The translations under genes and the position numbers were made by a program. A stretch of DNA of 64,000 nt from Trichobilharzia regenti (lineage: Eukaryota; Platyhelminthes; Trematoda; Strigeidida; Schistosomatidae): assembly GCA_944472135.2 (NCBI GenBank), contig OX235262.1, positions 60,856,440 to 60,920,439 of the forward strand, read 5' to 3'. The notes below the pieces were generated by a model that searched no databases, had not been told where the DNA came from, and was given only the letters and a program-made list of their open reading frames with translations. Shown piece by piece: positions 45,201 to 55,166 of the stretch (its first letter is position 1; each line of letters opens with the position of its first letter).

Positions 45201-46715
45201 TCCTTCGTGTTTCGCAGAACAATCAAACACCACACGGAGTTTACCTGGCTTCCTCGGGTTAAAGACGGGATGATGGGGCAAATACCACTTCCCTGGCTCA
45301 CTTTGATCAACTAGTCTTTCAACGTAACCCTTCACTATATGTTTATCGACGACTTCCTTATATTTGGACCAGAGTTCTGCATCTGACAGGAATTTCTTCT
45401 GTAAACCCATTAGTCTCTTAAGAGCAACTTTCCTATTACAAATCAACTGTCTATCTTTGAATCTCCATGGTAGGCCAACGCTGAAACGCCCGTTTTCGTA
45501 TTTACAAGAGTCCTCGGCTATTTTAACTGCTTTCAAGTCTTCTACAGAACGACCTTTCCCTGGGACACCGCAGTCACAAAACTCCTTGTCATACATATTT
45601 TTAATCATAGTTTCTAGTTTGTCCCCATCGTTTGTAACTAATGATGATATGTGGACTATGGGTATAGGTCCTCTCACTGTCCATCCCAGTGGTGTTTTTG
45701 TCGCAAACAGATCATCTCTACCTCCAAATCTCTCTTCTAATACCTTGTGAGCTTCTGGCACACTACATCCAATGAGTACTCTCACTCTTCCATCTTGCAA
45801 TGTTGGAAGAGGTATGTCACACAGGTACGGCTTACCGACAACCGTTTCACGACTAGGTACTATAGCTTCGCCAAGTTTCATACTGGAGGTAGTGTAAGCA
45901 GTATCCACTTCCACGGTCTCCCCAGTAGCCAAGGATTCTAACTGAAATGACACTCGCTCACATACTACTGTTTTCGCAGAATTGAAAGTATTTACAACCA
46001 AGGGTTGCTTTGGGCCTTTAATACCCAAGCAACCAGCCAGTTCAGCATCTATCAATGTAACGTCTGAACCATTATCCAACAATGCATAAGTCTCTACTGA
46101 AGATTTCGGTCCTTTCACCTTAACTGGTAATACCCCTAAGAAAACTTGTGGGATGTCAAGGGGTCTAGAGATACTATTACAATTAACCGAACTCCCAGGT
46201 TCGTTCACTGTTCTCAGAAGTGGGTGCATATCCGTTAAACCACTACTTCCTTTATTTGTCGCCTTACAATTCCACTTTGTATGCCCAATCTTTAAACAAC
46301 TGAAACACAGCCGCTTCTGCTTTGCCATTTTTAACCTTTCTACGGGTGACATAGCGATAAAGCGATTACAATCACTCAATTGATGCATGTTATGGCAGAC
46401 AATACACTCATCCTTTCTCGTTGTGTCTTGAGACTTCACCACAAATGCCTTCCTTATATTCACTGGTTCCTTAGGTTCTACCTTAGAATGCAAAATGCTG
46501 GCGAATTTGCCCATCGCCTGGTTGACACTGTCCTTCACCAGTCTAAGAATATCATCGAACCTTGGCTCGATACCCTCCTCCTCTATACGAGAGCTTATTT
46601 TTACCCATTTCCTTTGCAGCCGCGTAGGTAGGCGTCTTGCAATTACCTCTAGGACTGAGCTGGAGTTGAGGTCACTCATGCAATTCATAGAAATCAAGGT
46701 ATTCTTGTAAGTCAT
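42291..46715 (-). CDS. pol: BEL/Pao Gag(end)-Pol polyprotein
   Basis: 1,474 open codons. Order of domains with rough residues: Gag C-terminal part (1-90); zinc knuckles CIVCHNMHQLSDC and CFSCLKIGHTKWNC (100-150); retropepsin-like protease with LLDNGSDVTLI (near 213); reverse transcriptase with VVFDCSAKHEGVSLND and the YVDD box FYVDDCLASF (near 613); Pao-type RNase H with VFSDASEVGFGAAVY (near 790) and FWTDSMSVIYY; integrase zinc finger HYHVLEGHLG...CMECKL (1100-1145); integrase core with VGVDLFGPF (1173), FSDRGTNF (1237) and GGLWERLIG (1283); and a C-terminal DUF5641-like tail ending DDFPT. All catalytic residues I can check are present. It enables reverse transcription and integration. The first Met is internal: the natural start is in the Gag frame upstream, lost by a frameshift. 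Confidence 0.92.
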   Translation of the reverse strand: MTYKNTLISMNCMSDLNSSSVLEVIARRLPTRLQRKWVKISSRIEEEGIEPRFDDILRLVKDSVNQAMGKFASILHSKVEPKEPVNIRKAFVVKSQDTTRKDECIVCHNMHQLSDCNRFIAMSPVERLKMAKQKRLCFSCLKIGHTKWNCKATNKGSSGLTDMHPLLRTVNEPGSSVNCNSISRPLDIPQVFLGVLPVKVKGPKSSVETYALLDNGSDVTLIDAELAGCLGIKGPKQPLVVNTFNSAKTVVCERVSFQLESLATGETVEVDTAYTTSSMKLGEAIVPSRETVVGKPYLCDIPLPTLQDGRVRVLIGCSVPEAHKVLEERFGGRDDLFATKTPLGWTVRGPIPIVHISSLVTNDGDKLETMIKNMYDKEFCDCGVPGKGRSVEDLKAVKIAEDSCKYENGRFSVGLPWRFKDRQLICNRKVALKRLMGLQKKFLSDAELWSKYKEVVDKHIVKGYVERLVDQSEPGKWYLPHHPVFNPRKPGKLRVVFDCSAKHEGVSLNDNLYSGPDCVSSLVGLLLRFRKFTVAVAADIEEMFLQVKVPESDRDHLRFLWFDDGPCGKVSEYRMTVHPFGATSSPFCANFALRKAVSTFGSNDLLDVIDCCFYVDDCLASFDDDKSAVRFATSITEVLAKAGFRLTKWVSNSLDVLKHIDPEDRAPTVRDLPVDTLPVERTLGMRWDVNSDTFGFSVGDIDKPVTRRGVLSVLSSVFDPLGLVAPYLLPARRLFQETCRKGLQWDEPLSERQREEWKGWVNSLRMLNLHSVSRPLKPSRNHDIIDFHVFSDASEVGFGAAVYIRTTLMNDIDVSLVMGKSRVAPLKTVSIPRLELNAALLAAQLFTTVCKELDYPKHPVTFWTDSMSVIYYIRNESARYACFVANRVSQIRELTTVEQWRYVPSGKNPADLASRGVIDMNVVKNKWWKGPEFLLRADSMWPRREDEPPINECALELKTSVSLTSTQERHSGLHPLFKYYSSWYKLLKAVAWLTRYVTYLKVMHLAGYENMNVGPLRVEDIRNAELTILRAAQWEAWGEITKEDSPDFADFKVRLDRLSPIVSEGIARVGGRLQMLESSYETRHPALLPCYHPVTDLIIRHYHVLEGHLGTSQVLSSIRCKFWIVKGGTAVRKIIDKCMECKLRNARPVQQIMAPLPAWQASEGNYPFEYVGVDLFGPFVVKRGRTLCKRYGCLFTCLKMRAVHIEMVHTLTTDSFVLALHRFINRRGVPKMMFSDRGTNFVGCHAELKEYFEGPQTRVQEELLKRNIEWHFNPPHASHRGGLWERLIGIIKRILSSIIKNQSLNDETLETFFCEAERILNDRPLSPVRDDVKDFDVLTPNKLLLLRGNPGIEDASGEGIPTIKRWKQARHMKDIFWKRWLKEYVLTLQTRDKWKKLCRNLKVGDIVLVADKCATGRWPLGVVVRLICSGDGLVRTVEVRTSCGMLVRDIRKLCLLEGAESRESEDETIDDFPT

Positions 46716-46723
46716 AAGATTAT

Positions 46724-47200
46724 CTAAAAACTCAGTGAGTGCCTTGGAGTCATCTTGAAGTTGACTGCCATTACCTTGACAGCTTCGTATACGTTCCTTA
46801 CAATCATCGAAGGTCTTCCAAACCTTTGACGTAATATGCTCATAGCCTCAGCGTATCCCTCATTAGGGGGCATGAGCTTACAGCACTGTATAGCTCTTGA
46901 AGCATCTCCAGTGCAATACCTCATCAAATACATCAATTTCAATTCATCACTTAATAAAAAACTACTCAGCATGATCTCAAACTCCTTTACAAATTGTAAA
47001 TAATCAGCCGGGTTTCCATCAAAACACCGTGGTTCCAATTTAGGGAGTTTGATGTTCCTATTATCCCTGAACGGCGAAACAGTAACATCAACCATGTCAT
47101 GCTTAACATCAGACACATCGTTACAATTAACAGACAAGTCACCATGACTTACTTTCCTGTTTGCATCCAAGACACTCTGTCCCTTCTTTGACCCAGGCAT
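46724..47200 (-). pseudogene. gag: BEL/Pao Gag N-terminal frame, frameshifted
   Basis: It starts at the ATG of MPGSKKGQ (47200); the frame is open 31 codons further up without an ATG. It matches the first part of the 651-aa protein (KLPKLEPRCFDGNPADY, MYLMRYCTGDAS) up to about EAVK, then leaves the shared frame for a short out-of-frame tail. Compared with the copy at 53.5 kb, one base is missing in an A/G run near 46773-46778. The Pol frame carries on in the other frame. Programmed shifting is possible but there is no clear slippery heptamer, so I read it as a lesion. Confidence 0.8.
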
Positions 47201-47353
47201 TGTTGAACTTGACCCAATTCCAAAAAGTTCCAGATATTGCTTGTTCAAAGAGGACTTGACCGGCACCAGGAAAGATGAACGGCGACTATCCAAACTTTCA
47301 CCAACTGTTTGAATCCGCCAGATCTGTTTCTATCGTCAGAAACTGTCAGCCAC

Positions 47354-47699
47354 GTCTCATAAACCGTTAATGCCCAGCTCTCGCTACGCTCGGGCCCACG
47401 CTGTTCCTCGAAGATTTCAGAAACGCTTAGTTATAACGGACGAAAAAACCAAAACACCGATCTGCCGCTTGTATTTTTTATTGTTACACCAACATATAAA
47501 AAGAATAAGTGAACTAAGGTCTGAAAACAAATATTACAATAATAAATCATTGTATTACTTCTGACGATGTTTCACTCTTCTTTCTGAACAGCGACCGATG
47601 AGACGATGACTGTCGTATTGATGCCTCCGCGAAAATTGGGGAAGTTGATTTTGAGCAAACAACAATGAATTCATCGTTCAATCTTCAACTCAATTGACA
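47354..47699 (-). repeat. 5' LTR of the BEL/Pao element
   Basis: Complement starts TGTCAATTGAG at 47699 and ends ATGAGAC at about 47354, followed inward by TGGCTGACAG. Very similar to the 3' LTR, with small indels. Confidence 0.85.
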
Positions 47700-48857
47700 C
47701 CACTTTTAGGCTGGTTTAAATCATTCCTTAACAATAGGTCCCAAATAGTTAAACTCGGGTCTGCAACCTCCAAACCTAGCCCTATTACTTCTGGTGTAGT
47801 ACAAGGTTGTGTCACTGGACACCTCCTATTTACACAATACATCAATGACATATGCGCTTGCTTCATGCACGGGAAACCATTCATCTTTGCAGATGACCTA
47901 AAAGTAGCTTATACATTCCAATATGATGAATTAGGGAACTTCGAGAATGTAGTACAGAAGGAATTAGATAAAATGACTGCTTGATCGTCCTTATGGAATC
48001 TCCAATTCAATCTGAACAAATGTGGCTGGATCTGCTTCGGCGCACCCTCAATTGACCTGAAATTAACGCTTCAATCTGCTAACTTAACCAGACTCCGAAG
48101 TGCACTTGATCTAGGCCTGAGGTACTCCAGTGACTTGACATTCTCCGAGCAAGTAGCATCACAGACTAGAAAATCGAGGATGCTCTTAGGATGCATACTC
48201 AGGAACTTTCACGACAATGAGGCCAAGCTAATTCTGTACAAAACATGTGTCAGGCCACTACTAGAATTCTGTCCATTTATTATAAGCAGCACTCGCACAC
48301 GTGACAAGCTAAGGATGGAAAGTATCCAACGATATTTTACCTCAAAACTGCTTGGCTACGATTGTAAGAAAGACTACATCTCACGGTGCATGATCCTAAA
48401 ACTTGACCCACTTTGGACAAGGCGACTTATTATAAACCTAATATTCTTCTTTAAGGTCCTTCACAAAATATCATTCTCAGGTAACAGGGACATACAATTC
48501 GCACAGGAAGGTTCTTACGATCTGCGTAACCAAACTTCCACAGTGACAACTCATTCTTTTAAGTCAACACTCCGTGAAAACTTCTTCACAGTCATGTATT
48601 CTAAAATATGGAATAGCCTGCCTATAGATGTCAGAACTTGCTCTTCGGTAACATGCTTCAAACGCTCTCTATACAGACTGTTTCATTCTGCTGATTATAT
48701 TATTGCACTATTTACTTCTATAACGAATAAACTACTACTGGAAATAGGACCTGTCACTCTATTGTCACCTTCAAACGCTTGCTATATAAACTGTTTTATC
48801 CCAAAGACTATCCCTACCAGAACCCATCACTTATTTCTACAACGCATCAGTCATTAG
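47700..48857 (+). pseudogene. CR1/jockey-like element, 3' part of pol
   Basis: Continuation of the gene cut at 40990: PLLGWFKSFLNNRSQIVKLG, SGVVQGCVTGHLLFTQYIND (normally QGSVLGPLLF) and PFIFADDLKVAY with the catalytic FADD, a stop near 47982, then thumb and C-terminal part at 48135-48857 (LLGCILRNFHDNEAKLILYK, VRPLLEFCPFI, IWNSLPIDVR). A paralogue lies at 55167-56683 on the other strand. Confidence 0.85.
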
Positions 48858-49790
48858 AACACTAAAACGCTCAGACTCATTAATACACATCATGACACTA
48901 AATAAACCCAAAGACTTCGCATATATTCGTGAAAAGACAACTAAAATACATATAACTTTTTACTAATGTACTGTTCAATTAACAAACATTTATATATGCA
49001 TTAATGTCCTTTTAATGTTTACATACTTTTCCTTTTTGGTACTCTGCTACTCCTATTCATCTTCTGGTCGAGGTCGAACAACCCTGCATCTAAACTGAAA
49101 TGAGGATTAATTCCAAACCATCTATCTCATAACCACCCAAATTCCATGAACGATCCAATTCTACCATTTGAAGACGCTGGCGAACATGCTGTAAATGAGT
49201 ATTCATGATCTGAAATGAAGAAGCAACTGGTTTTCAAACAGTTTCAACATTTTACTCAACTTACGAATACAGTCCGCCATGCAGACACAAATGGCGCAAA
49301 TGGAGAATTCTGGAATCGACCTCGGCACCATTTGATGCAGTAAAACAACTTAACATGACCTCATCTAGTTTTCGCATCCACGATCAAATTTCTTTCCTGT
49401 TATAAAACTACGATAAGACTGCTGAAAAATGGAATAAATATATCACTGATCTCAACATAATACATCAATAAACTTTAAGCCAAGGGTGCTGTTCACAACA
49501 AAGTTATATAAGAGAATTGACTTCAAGCTTTATTTTTCCCAGATATCTGTATTACATTCATCTGATGTCTGGGTATTTTGTTAATGCGAAGACAATATTT
49601 CTATATCTCTTTATGTGCTACACAAAGAGACTTTATAGCAGACTGTCCCGACTGACTCTAATGTCAGAGAGAACAACCCCACTGTAAATTCATCACACAT
49701 CAAATTATGTGTAATTTATACAATAACTTATCCATGCCTGTACAATTGGTATGTTCTTGCATAAACAGGATTAAATATATATTAACTCCC
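48858..49790 (+). mobile_element. 3' UTR of the CR1/jockey-like element
   Basis: Noncoding; matches the 3' UTR of the paralogue at 54007-55166 in reverse orientation, for example TTGACTTCAAGCTTTATTTT, TTAATGCGAAGACAATA and ACTTATCCATGCCTGTA. The exact 3' end is not visible. Confidence 0.6.
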
Positions 49791-49849
49791 AGCTATCAAT
49801 GTTTCGCATTAATTACGCCTAGACTGTGTCATTGTGACTAGCTTTCAGT

Positions 49850-50527
49850 ATGAGTTTGCAGAGAAGTCCACCTGTTTAATTTACCACATTCTATGTTGCA
49901 CACATATGTAGAGGCATAAAACGAAATGGAATTTTAACGAGCGAAAATGTGAGGGAAAATAAATACTGACGAGGAAAAACCTGAGTTGAATAGATAATTG
50001 AGGTTACACAGAGTGAATGCATCTGTGCCAGTAACAAAGATTTGCAGTCATATCTCTAGTAGCTCTTCCAGCTGACTGTCAACGATTTTATGAACCCATA
50101 CCAATTTTTAATTTGACCGACCCAAACACATTTTGAATCTTAACGTGTGCTGGCTAGCATTGTCCCCGGAGGAAGACAATGGCTTGGTATGCTAGCACGT
50201 GTTCTAGCCATCTCAACCTATTCAGCTTCCCTACCTTGAAGACTTGTTTACACTCCCCAACTAAACATTTATGCGTAACCTCAACAGCACTCGCCATATT
50301 ATACTGTTTTACACATGAGGTAGAACGCAGACACCTATAATCAGACACCGGTATTACTTTCATATTTTACAGCATCAGTGGTTACTTCTCATAGTCTAGG
50401 TAGACAATATCATCAGCAAATTGTAAGTTGATGAGACAATTCCTTGATAAGTCTCTAAAGTCAGTTACAGATAATCCTACCAGCATATGTGTAAATGAAT
50501 TGAACTCATATGAGGACAACTATAGGC
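49850..50527 (-). pseudogene. Non-LTR retrotransposon 3' relic
   Basis: The minus frame at 50363-50154 reads DYRCLRSTSCV, KCLVGECKQVFKVGKLNRLR and WLEHVLAYQ, the usual C-terminal block (RCLR..., LRWLGHVLRM) of RTE-like schistosome elements. A YADDIV-like piece is seen near 50400. The short BEL element inserted at its upper edge (50528). Confidence 0.65.
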
Positions 50528-50528
50528 C

Positions 50529-50878
50529 ACGTCTCGTAAACCGTTAATGCCCAGCTCTCGCTACGCTCGGGCCCACGCTGTTCCTTGAAGTTTTCAGAAA
50601 CGCTTAGTTATAACGGACGAATAAACCAAAACACCAGTTGTTGACTTGAGGATTATTTATTGTTACACCAACATATAAAAATAGTAATTGAACTAAGATC
50701 TGTGAACAAATATTACGATAATAAATCATGATATTACTTCTGACGGTTTTTCACTCTTCTTTCTGAACAGCGACCGATGAGACGATGACTGTCGTATTGA
50801 TGCCTCCGCGAAAATTGGGGAAGTTGATTTTGAGCAAACAACAATGAATTCATCGTTCAATCTTCAACTACATTGACA
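50529..50878 (-). repeat. 3' LTR of the short BEL element, second locus
   Basis: Complement starts TGTCAATGTAG at 50878, and ends GAGACGTGG at about 50528. It contains changes such as CTCGTAAACC against CTCATAAACC in other copies. Confidence 0.85.
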
Positions 50879-51576
50879 CTCCCCGGCAAAATACGGATCC
50901 AACCCTTTTTTCCTTCACGACCAATGTACGTTGATTTGGATGCCATTGCGAGAACCTGGGTCACACGGACAGAGCTGAAATGGAAAACAAACAGAAAAGC
51001 CAACACACCACAAGCATACTCACAGCACAATCTCACACATCAAAGACGACCTGCGCCTTCCAGTTAAAAGCATCCTATTGCAACACAATCGCCACTTGCT
51101 AGAATGACTCTAGCAGAATACAACGTGACCATGGCAGCACCTCACGATACTCTACGCTCATCCTCTTATCTACTCACTACCAATTACCACTGAAATCGCT
51201 TGTCACTCATTCTGCCTCAATTCTAGTAACGGTGACGTATGCGAGCCTCAGTCGTTTACACTCTTTCTCTCCGGCGTGTCGGACCGCAGCTAACAATTAT
51301 CTCCGTGTGCATTTCATTCTCAGCAATAGCCTAGCCTCCCCGGCGTATACGACCCATCTGCTGTCCTTAACATCAATCAATTCATTCACGGATGTAGAAG
51401 AGTGGACACAACTTCAGAAGTGATCACGACGAAAATTTTAACAAAATTATGCAATAAAAACAAGGTACGAAAACAACAAGTAAACACAATGAATCCAACA
51501 AACACCAATTGATATGACACACCACACATATATACAAACAGTACACACAAACTCGCAGTTCATGTCTTGATGGAAT

Positions 51577-52020
51577 TCCTTTGAAGAATCGCAGGGCTAA
51601 CACCAGCACGCCTACAAACCTTCACAGGTTGACCATTGTAAGTTGTGGAACGTCCGGACACAAACAAGATTATTCAACAATTACAATAATTGGAACTCAC
51701 ACAACTATTTAACACAAACATTTGTACAATCACTACATCAAATGTTGTGGATTCTGGCACGACAAACTACCCTTGAAGAACTGTAGGACTTACAGCAGTA
51801 CGCCTACATTCCTTCTCAGGTTGATGATCCAAGTGGAAGTCGTCCGGACACAAACAGAATTACCAACAGATAGATAAAAGATGATATCAATTCAGTATAT
51901 ACAATATGAACTTATGCACAAAATCACACACCAAGCACATTGGACTGCTCATTGATGCGCTACCCTTTGAAGAATTGTAGGACTTACAGCAGTACGCCTA
52001 CAACCCTTCTCAGGTTGACG
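51577..52020 (-). repeat. Three hairpin motifs, second locus
   Basis: Complements at about 51962-52020, 51770-51826 and 51577-51632, in the same order and spacing as in the array. The first two keep the stem and the GTAAGT loop. The copy nearest the LTR has TTGTAGG opposite CCTGCGA, so two pairs have become wobbles, and its loop reads GTTAGC. Confidence 0.75.
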
Positions 52021-52022
52021 CT

Positions 52023-53978
52023 CTAGGTTGGAAAATCGCCGCAGAGTTCATTTGCAAACTTCCTTCTATGAGCTATATCCTCAAATCTGAACGGCAACAC
52101 GCCCATGTCATTGTATCGTAGAATATAGATGACCAACAAACACACGACATATCTCATCAACCAAGTGTAGAAGCAGAGTAATTTACACCAAAGATAATAA
52201 CATTCAAATAGTAACTTGAAACAAGAAATGCCTTTATTCATGCAAGTCAATTTAACAATTACTCTCTTGTTTACACTTGGCTTATCCTCACTAAACTGAC
52301 CAATATCTTTCGTACTTTCAAATGCACCAGTACTATCATAGTCATTGCACAAGATACTTGAGTTGATGGGCGTCCTTCTCATTGTGGATGACAACACCAA
52401 CGACGACTGATTGATATCAGTTGATGAAGATAGCGGTGGATCAAAAGCTGTTGTTGCTCGACTTTCAGAAAGTTGTCTACCTGCAAGACCACCACCACTG
52501 CTGTCTTTTACTATCAGCTCAGGTTTAGCACTAGCATCTGATGATAGGTGGGCTACATGCTGATCACTCACACTGACGGTCTCACAAGCATGCATGCCTT
52601 CTGCAACTGCATCTGCATTTATTTCTACTTCACGTTCAAGTTGTACAGAAACTTTGTTCAACTTAGCAGTAGTAGGCATATCCCTCATCTCATCATGATC
52701 AACCAAAGACAATTGTGAAGTATCATGATCATTATCACGAATATTCACTTTACCGTCAACTTCATCATTTTCAAACTCCTTAATAACAGAAGTAGACAAT
52801 TTTGGTTCCTCCTCGCAAATCCTAAAAGGTTTTATAACTTCACTCTGACTAGTAATACGTTGTAAACTTGTAGGGTTAGAACTGCACTCTGAAGCAGCAA
52901 CTCTATTCTGTGACACTCTATTCAACAATGGCTTACCAGTTGTAACTACAGACTTTCTGACCACACCGTTATCGTCACACAATTCGGAGTCAAGCCTGGA
53001 GTTTACATTTAGCTTATCACTGAACTTGCTCACTGGTTCACAGTTCACCTTTGTATGCACCTCTTGCAAACGTGTAAAACACAACCGTGTTTGTCTTGCA
53101 TCTTGTAACTTATCTGTTGAGGATGTACTACGTATCCTGTTACACTCACTAGGTCTATATGCATTACTAGACATCATGGAGCCTTTTCGATATCCACCTC
53201 TCTGAGGCCTATTCGTCATCAATGATTGCGTTTTACCCTCAGACTGCTCTATTCTAGGGGTGAGATTCAATATACTGGCAAACTTGCTCATCGATTGATT
53301 GACACTATCTTTTACTAGTTTCGGGATATCATCAAATTTTGGCTCGATACCCTCATCCTCCATACGGGAGCTTATCTTCACCCACTTCCTTTGCAGCCGA
53401 ATAGGTGGGCGTCTCGCAATTACCTCTAGGACTGAGCTCGAGTTGAGGTCACTCATGCAATTCATCGAAATCAAGGTATTCTTATAAGTCATAAGATTAT
53501 CTAAAAACTCAGTAAGTGCCTTGGAGTCATCTTGAAGTTGACTGCCGTTACCTTTGTTAGCTTCGTATGCGCTCCTTACAATCATTGAAGGTCTTCCAAA
53601 CCTTTGACGTAATATGATCATAGCCTCAGCGTACCCCTCATTAGGGTGCATGAGCTTACAGCACTGTATAGCTCTTGAGGCATCTCCAGTGCAATACCTC
53701 ATCAAATACATCAATTTCAATTCATCACTTAATAAAAAACTACTCAGCATGATCTCAAACTCCTTTACAAATTGTAAATAATCAGCCGGGTTTCCATCGA
53801 AACACCGTGGTTCCAATTTAGGGAGTTTGATGTTCCTATTATCCTTGAACGGCGAAACAGTAACATCAACCATGTCATGCTTAACATCAGACACATCGTT
53901 ACAATTAACAGACAAGTCACCATGACTTACTTTCCTGTTTGCATCCAAGACGCTCTGTCCCTTCTTTGACCCAGGCAT
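52023..53978 (-). CDS. 651-aa Gag-derived protein, second locus
   Basis: Intact, exactly 651 codons, as in the array, yet with dozens of substitutions and no stop or net length change. Differences fall mainly in the Gag part (here closer to the long element: LMTYKNTLISMNCM) and the Ser-rich middle. The decayed zinc-knuckle region (SECNRIRSTSS, QTRLCF) and the hydrophobic segment (LLFECYYLWCKLLCFYTWLM) are kept almost unchanged. Long-term survival of the frame suggests the protein is made and helps the element spread, for example as a particle protein; that is an inference. The start codon is part of the target duplication of the insertion at 54007. Confidence 0.85.
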   Translation of the reverse strand: MPGSKKGQSVLDANRKVSHGDLSVNCNDVSDVKHDMVDVTVSPFKDNRNIKLPKLEPRCFDGNPADYLQFVKEFEIMLSSFLLSDELKLMYLMRYCTGDASRAIQCCKLMHPNEGYAEAMIILRQRFGRPSMIVRSAYEANKGNGSQLQDDSKALTEFLDNLMTYKNTLISMNCMSDLNSSSVLEVIARRPPIRLQRKWVKISSRMEDEGIEPKFDDIPKLVKDSVNQSMSKFASILNLTPRIEQSEGKTQSLMTNRPQRGGYRKGSMMSSNAYRPSECNRIRSTSSTDKLQDARQTRLCFTRLQEVHTKVNCEPVSKFSDKLNVNSRLDSELCDDNGVVRKSVVTTGKPLLNRVSQNRVAASECSSNPTSLQRITSQSEVIKPFRICEEEPKLSTSVIKEFENDEVDGKVNIRDNDHDTSQLSLVDHDEMRDMPTTAKLNKVSVQLEREVEINADAVAEGMHACETVSVSDQHVAHLSSDASAKPELIVKDSSGGGLAGRQLSESRATTAFDPPLSSSTDINQSSLVLSSTMRRTPINSSILCNDYDSTGAFESTKDIGQFSEDKPSVNKRVIVKLTCMNKGISCFKLLFECYYLWCKLLCFYTWLMRYVVCLLVIYILRYNDMGVLPFRFEDIAHRRKFANELCGDFPT

Positions 53979-54006
53979 TGTTGAACTTGACTCAATTCCA
54001 AAAAAG
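53976..54006. repeat. 31-bp target-site duplication, left copy
   Basis: CATTGTTGAACTTGACTCAA and on to AAAAAAG, identical to 56684-56714. It includes the ATG of the 651-aa ORF on the minus strand. Confidence 0.9.
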
Positions 54007-54131
54007 GTATCGCGGTACGTTCAACGTTTGCGTTACATTTTTACGTGATTCGTTACATAAAATTTATCTTGTTGTAGTAGTTGCACAAGTACTATACCAC
54101 TTCCATGCTTGCAACCACTAACTCTCATTTC

Positions 54132-54157
54132 TAATAATAATAATAATAATAATAATA
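54132..54157. repeat. (AAT)n microsatellite
   Basis: About eight AAT units in the 3' UTR of the CR1/jockey-like insertion. Confidence 0.9.
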
Positions 54158-54399
54158 GTATATTCTCATTTTGTACATGAGAGACGCCAGTTTACAGGCA
54201 TCATCAATATGATAAATTACATATACGATTAGCAATCATAATTAATAATAATGTTTTAATAAAATACATATTTTTTGCTACTTGTGTACGACACACCAAA
54301 TATACAGGCATGGATAAGCATTATATAAATTTCATAAATTTGGTTTATAGGTTATTTACATGGTTGCTGACGTTTCTGTCTTTGGTTTGTGGGAACAAT

Positions 54400-54660
54400 A
54401 TGATAACCAGTCATTCAATGGAGCACATCATGAAATATAGGAATATTGACTTCGCATTAACAAAAAAACCCAAGTAAGTTTTAGATGGATTAAAAATACT
54501 TGGGAAAAAATAAAGCTTGAAGTTATTCCACAATATAACCAGTCATTTAATGGAGCACATCATGAAATATAGGAGTATTGACTTCGCATTAACAAAAAAA
54601 CCCAAGTAAGTTTTAGAAGGATTAAAAATACTTGGGAAAAAATAAAGCTTGAAGTAATTC
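54400..54660. repeat. Tandem duplication of ~130 bp
   Basis: The stretch TAACCAGTCATTCAATGGAG to AAAATAAAGCTTGAAGT occurs twice head to tail with few differences, inside the 3' UTR of the insertion. Confidence 0.85.
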
Positions 54661-55166
54661 CGAATCTCATTTTTGATTTATATCCAAATTGGGAAATAAG
54701 AACGAATCGTGACGTTGTATTACAAATTGATACCTTTCCATTGGTATAAGAGTATATTCCACAAATGTAATCCGGGTTGCGTCGCGGGGAAAGTTAATTC
54801 GTTATTAACCAGGCAACTGAAAGATACGGGATCAATAATGTTCGCAGATCATTTGTCATTGTAAATGGTCAGACATCCACATTATTCATTCTCATTCAAA
54901 AAGTCAAATGGAAGCTGAAATGGTGAGAGAAAAAAGAAGACAAACAACAGCAAGGCAAAAGAAAGCAAGAGGAGTCCTTAAGGAGTGATTAATAAATATA
55001 TACATATATATTCTGTCTAGTAACTATGCTTATTTTTGTTCATTAACTAACTAGTCCCGTTATGCTAACTTTCAAATTATGTGTGAACTAATGTTACTGT
55101 CCTGTGTAGAAATGTTTATCATCTAGTTCCAATAATATTAAAATTAATAATTGTAGTTGGTTGTAA

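Larger units (their letters stand above)
40991..47699 (-). mobile_element. Nearly full-length BEL/Pao retrotransposon
   Basis: 6.7 kb, with two LTRs of about 347 bp (40991-41337 and 47354-47699), TGGCTGACAG after the 5' LTR, Gag, a protease-RT-RNase H-integrase frame, a hairpin-bearing 3' UTR and a GGGGAG purine tract. It sits inside the CR1/jockey-like RT gene, and host codons resume directly after it. I cannot see a 4-6-bp target duplication. LTRs look very similar, so insertion is fairly recent. A one-base lesion splits Gag from Pol. Confidence 0.9.

Noticed and set aside
42382..46710. Plus-strand open frames of 64-185 codons opposite the BEL Pol gene
   Set aside because: Antisense shadows of the long polyprotein frame; no motif of their own.
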